Source: Bacteroidota bacterium (GTDB lineage: Bacteria; Bacteroidota; Bacteroidia; Cytophagales; Cyclobacteriaceae). Taken from it: a stretch of 64,000 nt of DNA. The stretch is taken from contig JAFDYV010000003.1 in assembly GCA_018267275.1 (NCBI GenBank), positions 372,001 through 436,000 of the forward strand. Reading direction: 5' to 3'. The translations under genes were made by a program, and so were the position numbers. This document shows, piece by piece, positions 1 through 8,081 of the stretch. The notes below the pieces were generated by a model, which saw nothing but the letters and a program-made list of their open reading frames with translations, made no database searches and was not told the DNA's origin. Position 1 is the stretch's first letter, and every line of letters begins with the position of its first letter.

Positions 1-54
1 GAATATGAATTAAAAAAAACCGGAACCCTCAAAGTATTGGATATTGAAGAATAA
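1..54 (+). CDS. C-terminal end of a third heavy-metal RND pump (partial)
   Basis: Only the last 17 codons and the TAA stop are in the window. The tail YELKKTGTLKVLDIEE aligns residue for residue with the C-termini of the two complete pump C-halves in this window (YELRKHGKLEVMDVKH and YELRKFGKLEIHEVKH). I infer the end of a CusA/CzcA-family inner-membrane efflux pump. The stop lies 4 bases before the ATG of the next gene, which fits one operon. Whether this pump is also split cannot be seen here. Confidence 0.6.
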   Translation, partial: EYELKKTGTLKVLDIEE

Positions 55-58
55 CAAG

Positions 59-1279
59 ATGGGAAAAATCACTCTCTATATAATGGTCGGCTTATCCATA
101 CTCTTTTACGGGTGTAAAAAAGAATCGCATGATGAACACGGCAAACAAGGATCTCAACCGGGCGATGAGGCAAGCCAAAAAGCTCTTTCTATTTCAGCGG
201 AACCAACTAACCGGAAAGTTATTTCAAGCCAGGCGTTAGTAAAGCCAGTAAAGCAACTTCAATCAAGTCCGGTTAAAGCCTATGGATTTATTTCCCTTGA
301 TGAACGCAGGAGCAACCAGGTATCTGCACGGGTAGGTGGTCGCATCGAAAGGCTTTATGTAAAATATGAAAATCAATTTGTGCGTAAAGGTGATAAAATC
401 CTTGAACTGTATAGCCCCGATCTTAATACCAATCAGGAAGAACTCCTCTATGCACATAAAGTTGACCCCGAAGGTGAAATCACAAAGCATGCTGCCCATA
501 AACTTAAACTTTTGGGAATAACCGATGCCCAGATAAAACAAATTATCGAATCGGGTAAAACGCTCTTTACACTTTCCATCTACAGTCTGTATGACGGATA
601 TATTTTTTATTCTCCATCAACCCCAATGTCCCCAGCGGGAACGGCAATGGCTTCTTCGGGAGGAAGTAAAATGGGTGGTGGTATGGGTTCAGGTTCACGG
701 CAAAAACAGCCGGCCTCATCTTCTACAACTTCAGCGTCCGGACCAATCCGTGAAGGAGCATACGTTTCGCCAGGGCAAACGCTTTTTTGGATCAACGATC
801 TTCGTGAGGTATGGGGTATTCTGTCCGTGGACAACCTTCATCAGGATGAAATAGCGATGAATGACAGTGTAACAATGGTGAGTGAGTTAATTCCTGATAA
901 ACCGATTAAGACGATTGTACGATACATCGAGCCGCAATATGCCACAGGTCAGAAGTTCATCCAGGTTCGGGTGTATCTGTCAAATACTGATAGAAACCTT
1001 CGTATCAATTCGCTAGTAGAAGCTACCATCCACCCAAAAACAAAAGAGTCGTTCACGTTGCCAGCAACCAGCATTCTGTACTTGGGCGGAAGGCAGGCCG
1101 TATGGAAAAAGGTGGGGCAAACCGAACAGGGCGCTCACATATTGGAAATCCGGTTCGTGAGGCTTGGCCCGGTTTCGCAAGGACGGGTAACCGTGTTGAG
1201 CGGATTGGAGGCTGACGATGAAGTGGCGCTGGATGCCGGGTACTTGATGGATCGTGAAAGTTTGGTTAAACCAGAGTGA
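59..1279 (+). CDS. RND efflux periplasmic adaptor (CusB/CzcB type), lipoprotein
   Basis: This is a membrane fusion protein that would link an inner-membrane RND pump to a TolC-type channel. I chose the ATG at 59; a TTG at 44 is in frame but overlaps the upstream stop. The N-terminus is a lipoprotein signal with lipobox LFYGC, followed by a His/Asp/Glu-rich stretch. The core carries the usual barrel-sandwich sequence (GGRIERLYVKYENQFVRKGD, then YSPDLNTNQEELLYA). A low-complexity Met/Gly/Ser insertion (about residues 185-230) interrupts the lipoyl region after YDGYIFYS. Four bases follow the upstream pump stop and 3 separate it from the next adaptor. Metal specificity is inferred (Cu/Ag or divalent ions). 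Confidence 0.85.
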   Translation: MGKITLYIMVGLSILFYGCKKESHDEHGKQGSQPGDEASQKALSISAEPTNRKVISSQALVKPVKQLQSSPVKAYGFISLDERRSNQVSARVGGRIERLYVKYENQFVRKGDKILELYSPDLNTNQEELLYAHKVDPEGEITKHAAHKLKLLGITDAQIKQIIESGKTLFTLSIYSLYDGYIFYSPSTPMSPAGTAMASSGGSKMGGGMGSGSRQKQPASSSTTSASGPIREGAYVSPGQTLFWINDLREVWGILSVDNLHQDEIAMNDSVTMVSELIPDKPIKTIVRYIEPQYATGQKFIQVRVYLSNTDRNLRINSLVEATIHPKTKESFTLPATSILYLGGRQAVWKKVGQTEQGAHILEIRFVRLGPVSQGRVTVLSGLEADDEVALDAGYLMDRESLVKPE

Positions 1280-1282
1280 GTC

Positions 1283-2383
1283 ATGCAAAGAAATACGATT
1301 TATATATCCCTATTAATTCTCCTTCTCTCAGCATCCTGCGGAAAGAAACCCGAGCAGGCGCACCAAGTACATGGCGATAAGCATGAAGCGATGCTCACCT
1401 TAACAGAACAGGAAAGAGTCGTGGCTAACATTCAGATTGATACTGCGCAAATCAAAACAATCTTTGAAGAAACAACACTGATTGGCACCGCTGCGGTTGA
1501 TGAACGGAATATCAATATCGTCAGCTCCCGTGTAAAGGGCAGAATCGACAAACTTTTTGTGCGCAACCCCGGCACCTATGTAAACACCGGAGATCCCCTA
1601 TACAGTATCTATAGCGAAGAACTTCTGTCATACGAAAATGAATACCTGCTGGCTATCGATGAAAATAAAAAAGCGACAACTCAAAAAGAGATTACCCAAA
1701 GAATGATTGAAGCGGCCCGGAGACGCCTTGAGCTTTGGACGCTGACCGAAAAACAAATCAACGAGCTTGAAAAAACGAAAAGCATTTCGCCACTGATCAC
1801 CTTCTACTCTAACCGCAGCGGGTACTTGTCCGAATTACTTGTGCGCGAAGGTGAGTACACGGAGATCGGCAGCCCCATGTTCCGCCTGGCCGACTTAAAT
1901 AGCTTATGGATCGAAGCCCAATTATACAGCAGTGAGCTCAATTACCTGAAACAGTCACCGACTCTGGAAGTGGAATTTGAAGCTTTTCCGGGTGAACGCA
2001 TCAAAGGTGAGATTGTGTATGATAACCCGCGACTGGAGGACAATACGAAGATCAACCTCGTGCGCATCAAAGTTAACAATCAGAAAGGAAATTATAAGCC
2101 TGGCTTGATGGCCTATGTCTACTTAAAGCGCAACCGAAAAGAAACCCTGGCAATACCAAAGTCAGCGCTACTGCTGGAAAACAATGTAATCGTTTGGGTG
2201 GAAACACCTGACGGCATGTTCGAGCAGCGCATGGTAGATATCGGTATCCAGAATAAACGTGAAGTGGAAATACTCAATGGACTATTACCGGGCGACAAGG
2301 TAGTGACCCGTGGTGGTTTTCTGTTGAACAGCGCCTGGAAAGTAAAACAAGGTGGCGGTGCGATGAGTGGGATGAAGATGTGA
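1283..2383 (+). CDS. Second RND efflux periplasmic adaptor, lipoprotein
   Basis: The 366-residue protein has lipobox LSASC and a short His-containing linker. Adaptor hallmarks follow: SSRVKGRIDKLFVRNPGTYV, YSEELLSYENEYLLA, an alpha-hairpin, a lipoyl return strand (FYSNRSGYLSELLVREGEY) and beta-barrel and membrane-proximal domains (GLLPGDKVVTRGGFLLNSAW). It ends in a Met-rich tail (GGAMSGMKM), a feature shared with the adaptor ending at 10519. It starts 3 bases after the first adaptor. Each module in this window encodes two different adaptors; this is the shorter B2 type without the Gly/Met insert. Confidence 0.85.
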   Translation: MQRNTIYISLLILLLSASCGKKPEQAHQVHGDKHEAMLTLTEQERVVANIQIDTAQIKTIFEETTLIGTAAVDERNINIVSSRVKGRIDKLFVRNPGTYVNTGDPLYSIYSEELLSYENEYLLAIDENKKATTQKEITQRMIEAARRRLELWTLTEKQINELEKTKSISPLITFYSNRSGYLSELLVREGEYTEIGSPMFRLADLNSLWIEAQLYSSELNYLKQSPTLEVEFEAFPGERIKGEIVYDNPRLEDNTKINLVRIKVNNQKGNYKPGLMAYVYLKRNRKETLAIPKSALLLENNVIVWVETPDGMFEQRMVDIGIQNKREVEILNGLLPGDKVVTRGGFLLNSAWKVKQGGGAMSGMKM

Positions 2384-2543
2384 AAAGATGTTCCTTGTTT
2401 TAAGTATAGTATGTTAAATCTAAAGCTCTGCGTAAAGGTTAGTTAAGTATAACGAGCGCACGAAAAAGTTATAGGTAATGGCATGCTTCGATTCTGTCCC
2501 AAATTAAAATCATATTTTGAACTGACTTTCGTCATTCACCAGG

Positions 2544-2585
2544 TATGCAACTAATTACATATTTGCCTATGCAATCAAATACATA
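2544..2585. promoter_or_regulatory. Candidate ArsR operator/promoter region
   Basis: Two 18-base near-identical copies (15 of 18), TATGCAACTAATTACATA at 2544-2561 and TATGCAATCAAATACATA at 2568-2585, are spaced exactly 24 bases apart. Across them lies an inverted repeat, TATTTG (2560-2565) and CAAATA (2576-2581). They end 5 bases before the ArsR start codon. ArsR/SmtB repressors commonly bind AT-rich inverted repeats over their own promoter, so autoregulation is a fair inference. No binding evidence exists here. Confidence 0.4.
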
Positions 2586-2590
2586 GTTAA

Positions 2591-2899
2591 ATGGTTAAAA
2601 AAATTAAACCTGGTAAGTATGACTGGAATGAATTGGCCGATACGCTGAAATCGGTTGCGCATTGCGATCGCCTGGCCATTATTCACCTGCTGTGCAATTG
2701 CGACTGTGATCAATTAGAAGTAAAGAATATTTACAGCGCCCTGCATTTGGAGCAGTCGACAACTTCGAGACACTTAAACGTTATGAAAAAAGGGGGCTTA
2801 TTAAAACGCGAGGTGAAGAACGGCAAGACGTATTACGGATTTAACGCAGAAAACATCGCAGCGCTTTGCCTGAAAAAAATCCTGACAGACAGAAAATGA
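2591..2899 (+). CDS. ArsR/SmtB-family metal-responsive repressor
   Basis: The 102-residue winged-helix protein is typical in length for ArsR. The N-terminal part (ELADTLKSVAHCDRLAIIHL) is the usual first helices. The recognition helix lies in LEQSTTSRHLNVMKKGGLL, and the wing is REVKNGKTYYGF. Cysteines are clustered: one in AHCDR and two in CNCDCDQ (about residues 24-40). This could form a thiolate metal site near the N-terminal or alpha-3 region, as in ArsR, CadC or CmtR relatives, though no canonical CVC motif is present in the recognition helix. It sits between two efflux modules and probably represses the module at 3176-10519, itself or both. Confidence 0.85.
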   Translation: MVKKIKPGKYDWNELADTLKSVAHCDRLAIIHLLCNCDCDQLEVKNIYSALHLEQSTTSRHLNVMKKGGLLKREVKNGKTYYGFNAENIAALCLKKILTDRK

Positions 2900-2959
2900 T
2901 AACATAACCTTCAATTAAAAATAACAATTAGCCAAAGTTATTAGGTCATAGTAATGCGT

Positions 2960-3091
2960 GAGGGTGTACGACAAAAATGCAATCTCACGCAAAGACGCAA
3001 AGGCCGCAATGTTTCTTTGAATTACTTTTACTTTGCGTTCTTGGCAACTTAGCGTGAAAAATAAAGGGGTTTGCAAAACTGTCGTACACCC
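2960..3091. repeat. MITE-like element with perfect 12-bp terminal inverted repeats
   Basis: GGGTGTACGACA at 2962-2973 is matched exactly by its reverse complement TGTCGTACACCC at 3080-3091. The hexamer ATGCGT flanks the unit at 2954-2959 and 3092-3097 and could be a target-site duplication. Inside, a second imperfect inverted repeat pairs TCACGCAAAGACGCAAAG with CTTTGCGTTC...AGCGTGA. The unit has no coding capacity. It sits between arsR and the pump gene, where it may affect transcription of the latter. Confidence 0.6.
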
Positions 3092-3175
3092 ATGCGTACT
3101 TAACGTTTTAAAAAAGAAAAATATGGTGAACAAAATAATCGATTCAGTAACTTGTAATGCATTATCAGAACATGT

Positions 3176-4465
3176 ATGGTACAGTCTCTCATAAAATTTT
3201 CTATCCACAACCGGTTCCTCATCCTGCTGTTGGCAGGCGGCCTTTTTGTGTGGGGCGTGATGGCGGTTCAAAGAAATCCCATTGATGCTATCCCCGACTT
3301 ATCCGAAAACCAGGTGATCGTTTTTACGGAGTGGATGGGCCGAAGCCCTCAACTGATCGAAGATCAGATTACCTACCCGTTAGTATCTAACCTGCAAGGT
3401 ATTCCGCGTATTAAAACCATACGGGCCGCATCCATGTTCGCGATGAGTTTTGTGTATGTCATTTTTGAAGATGACGTGGATATTTATTGGGCCCGTACCC
3501 GTGTGCTGGAAAGATTAAATTATGCGCAAAGGTTATTGCCCACAGGAATAACTCCCGCACTTGGCCCCGATGCCACCGGTGTAGGCCAGGTTTTTTGGTA
3601 TCATCTAAACGCTCCCAATATGGATTTGGGAGAACAGCGTGCCTTACAGGATTGGTATATCAAACTTGCGCTTCAAACGGTAAAAGGCGTTGCCGAAGTG
3701 GCTTCGTTCGGTGGGTTTGAAAAACAATATCAGATCGTTTTGGATCCAATCAAGCTTCAGTATTACAACATCTCACTGATGGATGTCATGAACAAAGTTA
3801 AGACGAACAACAATGACGTTGGAGGAAGAAAATTTGAGATGAGCGACATGGGCTATATCATACGGGGACTCGGTTACCTCAAGAAAAAAGAAGACGTAGA
3901 AATTATAGCACTGGGAGAATATAAAGGCATTCCTGTGCGCGTAAAAGATGTTGGTACGGTGCAGATGGGAGGCGATCAGCGGCTTGGCATTTTTGATGCC
4001 AATGGCGAAGGCGAAGTAGTTGGGGGAATGGTAGTGATGCGTTACGGGCAAAATGCCGATGAAGTGATAAAAGCGGTGAAGGTTAAGATAAAGGAAATTC
4101 AAACGGGTATGCCGGAAGGCGTAACCTTCGCCACCTCTTACGACCGGAGCGGCCTGATTGAAGCCGCTCTCGAAAACGTGAAAGGCAAGATAGAAGAGGA
4201 GATGATCGTGGTTTCCCTGGTGGTGCTGCTGTTTCTTTTTCATTGGCGTAGTGCCATGAGCATTATCATCCAGATACCCATTACGCTCGCCATCAGTTTC
4301 ATATTGCTCGATGCATTTGGAATCTCATCCAACCTGATGTCGTTAACCGGCATTGCGCTGGCCATCGGGGTGATCGTGGATAATGGGATCATCATGTCGG
4401 AAAATGCCTACAGGCGATTGAGCGAATGGCAGAACAGTGATAACCCTGAAAATATTGATATATGA
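3176..4465 (+). CDS. Heavy-metal RND pump, N-terminal half (CusA/CzcA, split gene)
   Basis: This 429-residue protein covers the first part of an HME-RND pump. It has TM1 (about residues 10-30), the first periplasmic loop beginning at DLSENQVIVFTEWMG, and TM2 to TM4. It ends shortly after the TM4 proton-relay motif GVIVDNGIIMSENA, which carries the conserved Asp. A full CusA is about 1050 residues, and the missing TM5-TM12 portion is encoded by the separate gene at 4662. The start is fixed by homology with the paralogue at 30583 (MIEKLISYSIHNRF). The same split occurs in that operon, so I do not read it as a sequencing error. The two halves would have to assemble in the membrane to function. 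Confidence 0.9.
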   Translation: MVQSLIKFSIHNRFLILLLAGGLFVWGVMAVQRNPIDAIPDLSENQVIVFTEWMGRSPQLIEDQITYPLVSNLQGIPRIKTIRAASMFAMSFVYVIFEDDVDIYWARTRVLERLNYAQRLLPTGITPALGPDATGVGQVFWYHLNAPNMDLGEQRALQDWYIKLALQTVKGVAEVASFGGFEKQYQIVLDPIKLQYYNISLMDVMNKVKTNNNDVGGRKFEMSDMGYIIRGLGYLKKKEDVEIIALGEYKGIPVRVKDVGTVQMGGDQRLGIFDANGEGEVVGGMVVMRYGQNADEVIKAVKVKIKEIQTGMPEGVTFATSYDRSGLIEAALENVKGKIEEEMIVVSLVVLLFLFHWRSAMSIIIQIPITLAISFILLDAFGISSNLMSLTGIALAIGVIVDNGIIMSENAYRRLSEWQNSDNPENIDI

Positions 4466-4563
4466 AATGGCCCAACACACCTTACACGCATGGAGAAATG
4501 ATGACGCGCCAAGCCTATGATAATATCTATGCGGGACTCTTTCGTTCGTCCGCTTTAAAATAA
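4462..4563 (+). CDS. Possible 33-residue peptide between the pump halves
   Basis: An ATG overlaps the stop of the pump N-half (ATGA). The frame encodes 33 residues, starting MKWPNTPYTHGEMM and ending LFRSSALK, then TAA. I recognise no family and see no membrane segment or metal motif. The ATGA overlap would allow translational coupling. However, the paralogous operon at 30583 has no equivalent (only 10 bases between halves). It may be a real small protein, a remnant of an older linker, or chance. Confidence 0.25.
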   Translation: MKWPNTPYTHGEMMTRQAYDNIYAGLFRSSALK

Positions 4564-4573
4564 ACATAAGCAC

Positions 4574-4668
4574 ATGAAATGCCCATCAGCAAAGCAGACC
4601 CAAAGGAATGATAATCAGGCATGGGCATTCAATCTGACCTTAACCTAAAAATTATTAACAGATGAAAC
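4574..4668 (+). repeat. Repeated hairpin leader, copy A (before the pump C-half)
   Basis: About 95 bases are closely repeated at 6653-6768. The 5' part forms a perfect 9-bp stem, AATGCCCAT (4578-4586) with ATGGGCATT (4621-4629), enclosing a conserved 34-base loop. The 3' part ends in ATTATTAACAGATGAAAC, which includes the start codon at 4662. A 24-codon frame beginning MKCPSAKQTQRN spans it. It could be an RNA regulatory element, an RNA-processing site or a mobile repeat. Confidence 0.65.
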
Positions 4669-6614
4669 TCTGGAATAAAATAAAACAACTCTTTAATAAG
4701 AACGCACCGACATATCGTAAGATACCCGAAGATATCCGCATAAAACTGATTGAAGCTGCAAGCATACAGGTATCGCGTGGTGTCTTCTTTTCAACTGTCA
4801 TTATCATCGCGTCATTCTTGCCCGTGTTTTTGCTGACCGGCCAGGAAGGAAAACTATTTCACCCTTTGGCTTTTACTAAAACATTCATTATGGCGGTAGA
4901 TGCCATACTGGTAGTAACCCTTGCACCTGTGCTGATTTCCTTTTTTATGAAGGGAAGGTTTTTGCCGGATAATGTTAATCCTGTTAACCGCGGGCTTGAA
5001 AAGGTTTATGAACCTTTAATTAGAGCCTGTATCAAAAGAAGATGGTGGACACTCGGAGTGAACATAGCTGCCCTGGTTGTAAGCATTCCTATGATCATGA
5101 GCCTGGGCCGCGAGTTCATGCCACCTCTGGACGAAGGTTCGCTTTTGTTCATGCCGGTCATGCAACCCGATGTTTCCAATTCAGAAGTAAAACGGCTGAT
5201 ACAAGTGCAGGACAAGATGATCAAAACAGTACCCGAAGTGGCACACGTGCTGGGCAAGGCAGGAAGAGCATATACGCCCACTGATAACTCGGCCATCAGC
5301 ATGGTGGAGACCATCATCATACTCAAGCCAAGAAAAGAGTGGAGAAAAGGCGTTGACACCGATAGCATCATCAACGAACTCAATAAAAAAGTTCAATTGC
5401 CCGGTGTGTTCAATGCGTGGACCATGCCCATAATCAACCGCATCAACATGCTTTCCACCGGTATCCGTACCGATGTAGGCGTGAAAGTGTTTGGGCAAAA
5501 TTTAGATTCCATTAATGTATTGGCGCAAAAAATGAAAGTGGCGATGGAAGGTGTGCCCGGTGTAGCAGACTTGTATGTAGAACCTATTACTGGCGGAAAG
5601 TATATTGATGTTGTGGTTAAGCGCGAGGAAATCGGAAGATATAACCTGAGTGTTGATGATGTAAACGCGGTTGTTGAAGGCGCCCTCGGAGGCATGCGCC
5701 TTACCACTACAGTAGAAGGGCGGCAGCGTTTTAATGTAAACGCCAGATTTGGTCAGGATTTTCGAGAAAATATAGAATTACTAAAAAAGCTTCAGGTAAA
5801 TACCATGAAGTTCGGGCCTATTCCCCTGGAGGCTGTGGCAGAAGTGAAAATTACCGAAGGCCCTCCTGCCGTTTACTCTGAAGATGCGATGTTAAGAGGA
5901 ACTATTCTGTTTAATGTTCGCGGCAGAGACCTGGGAAGTACCGTAGAGGATGCACAAAAAAGGCTGACTGAAATGGTGAAGAAACTTCCTAAGGGATATT
6001 ATGTGAAATGGAGCGGAAACTACGAAAACCTGATCCGTGGCGAAAAAACACTAAAGATGATTTTACCCGTAGTGCTGGTGGTGATTTTCATGTGCATGTA
6101 TTTCGCTTTTCACTCAGCCCGCGAATCATTTTTTAGTCTTATCTCGCTTCCCTTTGCTCTTATTGGCGGAGCTTATATGATTTATTTCTGGGGCGTGAAT
6201 ATTTCAATAGCGGTTGCTGTGGGTTTCATAGCCTTGTTTGGCCTGGCAGTGGAAACCAATATCGTTATGGTGATTTACCTGAACGATGCCATGCAGCAAC
6301 TGGTGAAGAAGAAAGGGAACTCTGCCGACACCATCACCAATGAAGATCTAAAAGAATATGTCATAGCAGGTGCGGCCAAAAGGCTGCGGCCCAAACTGAT
6401 GACGGTAAGCGTGTCGCTTTTTGGTTTGGTGCCCATCCTGTGGAGCTCAGGTGTTGGCAGCGATGTAATGATACCCATTGTATTGCCCATGGTTGGTGGT
6501 GTGCTTACTTCTTCCACTTTCATTCTACTCGTAACCCCACTGATATTTTTAATGAACAAAGAATACGAATTGCGCAAGCACGGTAAACTTGAGGTGATGG
6601 ATGTGAAACACTAA
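4662..6614 (+). CDS. Heavy-metal RND pump, C-terminal half (CusA/CzcA, split gene)
   Basis: The 650-residue protein begins with a short cytoplasmic helix (SIQVSRGVFFST) leading into TM5. It contains the HME-RND signature LLTGQEGKLFHPLAFTKT, the second periplasmic domain and TM7 to TM12. The three methionines that bind Cu(I) in E. coli CusA (M573, M623, M672) have clear counterparts in LLFMPV (Met164), AISMVETI (Met214) and INMLSTGI (Met263), so Cu/Ag export is the best guess. Together with the gene at 3176 it totals 1079 residues, close to a whole CusA. The start ATG lies inside the hairpin-leader repeat. Confidence 0.9.
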   Translation: MKLWNKIKQLFNKNAPTYRKIPEDIRIKLIEAASIQVSRGVFFSTVIIIASFLPVFLLTGQEGKLFHPLAFTKTFIMAVDAILVVTLAPVLISFFMKGRFLPDNVNPVNRGLEKVYEPLIRACIKRRWWTLGVNIAALVVSIPMIMSLGREFMPPLDEGSLLFMPVMQPDVSNSEVKRLIQVQDKMIKTVPEVAHVLGKAGRAYTPTDNSAISMVETIIILKPRKEWRKGVDTDSIINELNKKVQLPGVFNAWTMPIINRINMLSTGIRTDVGVKVFGQNLDSINVLAQKMKVAMEGVPGVADLYVEPITGGKYIDVVVKREEIGRYNLSVDDVNAVVEGALGGMRLTTTVEGRQRFNVNARFGQDFRENIELLKKLQVNTMKFGPIPLEAVAEVKITEGPPAVYSEDAMLRGTILFNVRGRDLGSTVEDAQKRLTEMVKKLPKGYYVKWSGNYENLIRGEKTLKMILPVVLVVIFMCMYFAFHSARESFFSLISLPFALIGGAYMIYFWGVNISIAVAVGFIALFGLAVETNIVMVIYLNDAMQQLVKKKGNSADTITNEDLKEYVIAGAAKRLRPKLMTVSVSLFGLVPILWSSGVGSDVMIPIVLPMVGGVLTSSTFILLVTPLIFLMNKEYELRKHGKLEVMDVKH

Positions 6615-6652
6615 ATGCACCGGCCATGATAATATTCAAAGAAGTCATTACT

Positions 6653-6768
6653 ATGAAATGCCCATCAGCAAAGCAAACCCAAAGGAATGGTAATCAAGTC
6701 TGGGCATTCCCTGCCCGTCAGGTCAGGCGGGCATCTGACCTAAATTAAAAGTTATTAACAGATGAAAC
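6653..6768 (+). repeat. Repeated hairpin leader, copy B (before the outer-membrane factor gene)
   Basis: This is the second copy of the element at 4574-4668. It has the same start (ATGAAATGCCCATCAGCAAA), the same stem (AATGCCCA at 6657-6664 with TGGGCATT at 6701-6708) and the same end (TTATTAACAGATGAAAC) over the start codon at 6762. It differs by an extra segment containing a second hairpin, TGCCCG (6712-6717) with CGGGCA (6728-6733). The loop sequence is conserved better than chance would keep it. Confidence 0.65.
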
Positions 6769-8033
6769 AGATAATAAAAAAACCGATAGCGCTATTTGTT
6801 CTTGGGCTATGTCTTGTGCAGGGCCATCGGGCAAAGGCTCAACAGGTCACATCGCTCAATACCATACTTGATTCTATTACCGTTGTCAATCCAAGCCTGA
6901 AGGTGTATGATGCAGAGATAGCCTCCCTTGATGCAGCGGCCAAAGGCGCGCGCTCGTGGATGGCGCCTGAAGTTGGTGTTGGGCCTTTTATGACACCCTA
7001 CAACTCCTCCCTTTGGAAATCGAAAGATGGGGCACCGGGAAACGGACAAATTTCAATGTCCATACAGCAGATTATTCCGAATCCCAAACGGCTTAATGCC
7101 GATTACAAGTATATGTCTTACCTGTCAAAGGTGGAACGTGAGCGAAAAGGCAGCCAGCTAAATGAGTTGGTAGCAGAAGCCAAGGCGAACTACTATGAAT
7201 GGATTGTTTTTAAAAAGCGATTGATCATTCTTGATGATAATGAAAAGTTGTTGACCTACTTGATTCAAAGCGCTGAATTACGGTACAAGAACAACCTTGA
7301 AAAAATTAATGCTTACTATAAGGCAAAAGCTGCATTGGGCGAAGTTGAAAGGATGCGCGTAATGTCGCTGAATGAAATACGAAAGCGCCAGGCAGTGATC
7401 AATACGTTGCTTTTCAGGGATAAGAATACAGTGTTTGACATTGACACTGCCCTTCAGTACAAAGACTACAGCAATATTTTTTTTGACAGTGCACTGCTCA
7501 TTCAAAACCGTACCGACATCAAAGCGATTGAGCGCGAGATGGACGTGAACCGCTTAAAAGTTGAAACTGAGCGTACACGTCTGTTGCCGGAGTTTGGCGT
7601 GCGTTATGAAAACATGTATGCCTGGGCAAACCAACCGCAATTATTTTCCCTGCAAGGACTGGTTCGCATTCCGTTGGCACCGTGGTCGGCAAAAATGAAC
7701 AAGGCCAATATTAAGAGTCTTCATTGGAAAAATGAATCTCTGCAACAGCAAAGGGAAACGGTTATCAATCAGGCGCAGGGTATGGGCACTCAGATCAGGA
7801 TCGAAATCATTAACAGCACACGGCAGCTAAAACTCTACGAAGAAAAAATTATCCCTGCCTTGCGCATGAATTTCAAAACGTACCAATTGGCGTACGAACA
7901 GAATACAGAAAACCTGTTTGAATTGTTTGATGCGTGGGAGAAACTGAATACGACCCAGCTTGAATACCTGGATCAACTAAGCCGGTTGCTCGACATGCAA
8001 GTAGAACTTGAAAGAATTTTGCAGATAAGGTAA
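6762..8033 (+). CDS. TolC/CusC-family outer-membrane efflux channel
   Basis: The 423-residue protein has a Sec signal peptide ending near KAQQ. It then has two long alpha-helical repeats typical of outer membrane factors: KVYDAEIASLDAAAKGARSW in the first, and the later helices around YEEKIIPALRMNFKTYQLAY and ELFDAWEKLNTTQLEYLDQL. The segment APEVGVGPFMTPYN is shared with the paralogue at 33807 (APEVGGGPWMFPYP). It would form the trimeric exit duct for the pump and adaptors next to it. The start codon sits in leader copy B. Confidence 0.88.
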   Translation: MKQIIKKPIALFVLGLCLVQGHRAKAQQVTSLNTILDSITVVNPSLKVYDAEIASLDAAAKGARSWMAPEVGVGPFMTPYNSSLWKSKDGAPGNGQISMSIQQIIPNPKRLNADYKYMSYLSKVERERKGSQLNELVAEAKANYYEWIVFKKRLIILDDNEKLLTYLIQSAELRYKNNLEKINAYYKAKAALGEVERMRVMSLNEIRKRQAVINTLLFRDKNTVFDIDTALQYKDYSNIFFDSALLIQNRTDIKAIEREMDVNRLKVETERTRLLPEFGVRYENMYAWANQPQLFSLQGLVRIPLAPWSAKMNKANIKSLHWKNESLQQQRETVINQAQGMGTQIRIEIINSTRQLKLYEEKIIPALRMNFKTYQLAYEQNTENLFELFDAWEKLNTTQLEYLDQLSRLLDMQVELERILQIR

Positions 8034-8081
8034 AACGAGCGCCTTGAAGGCGGTGATAATCGTGAGGGCACTCACACTAAA

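Noticed and set aside
3123..3194. Short frame starting MVNKIIDSVTCNAL just before the first pump gene
   Set aside because: It overlaps the true pump start by 19 bases, has no spaced upstream signal that I can defend, and has no counterpart before the paralogous pump.
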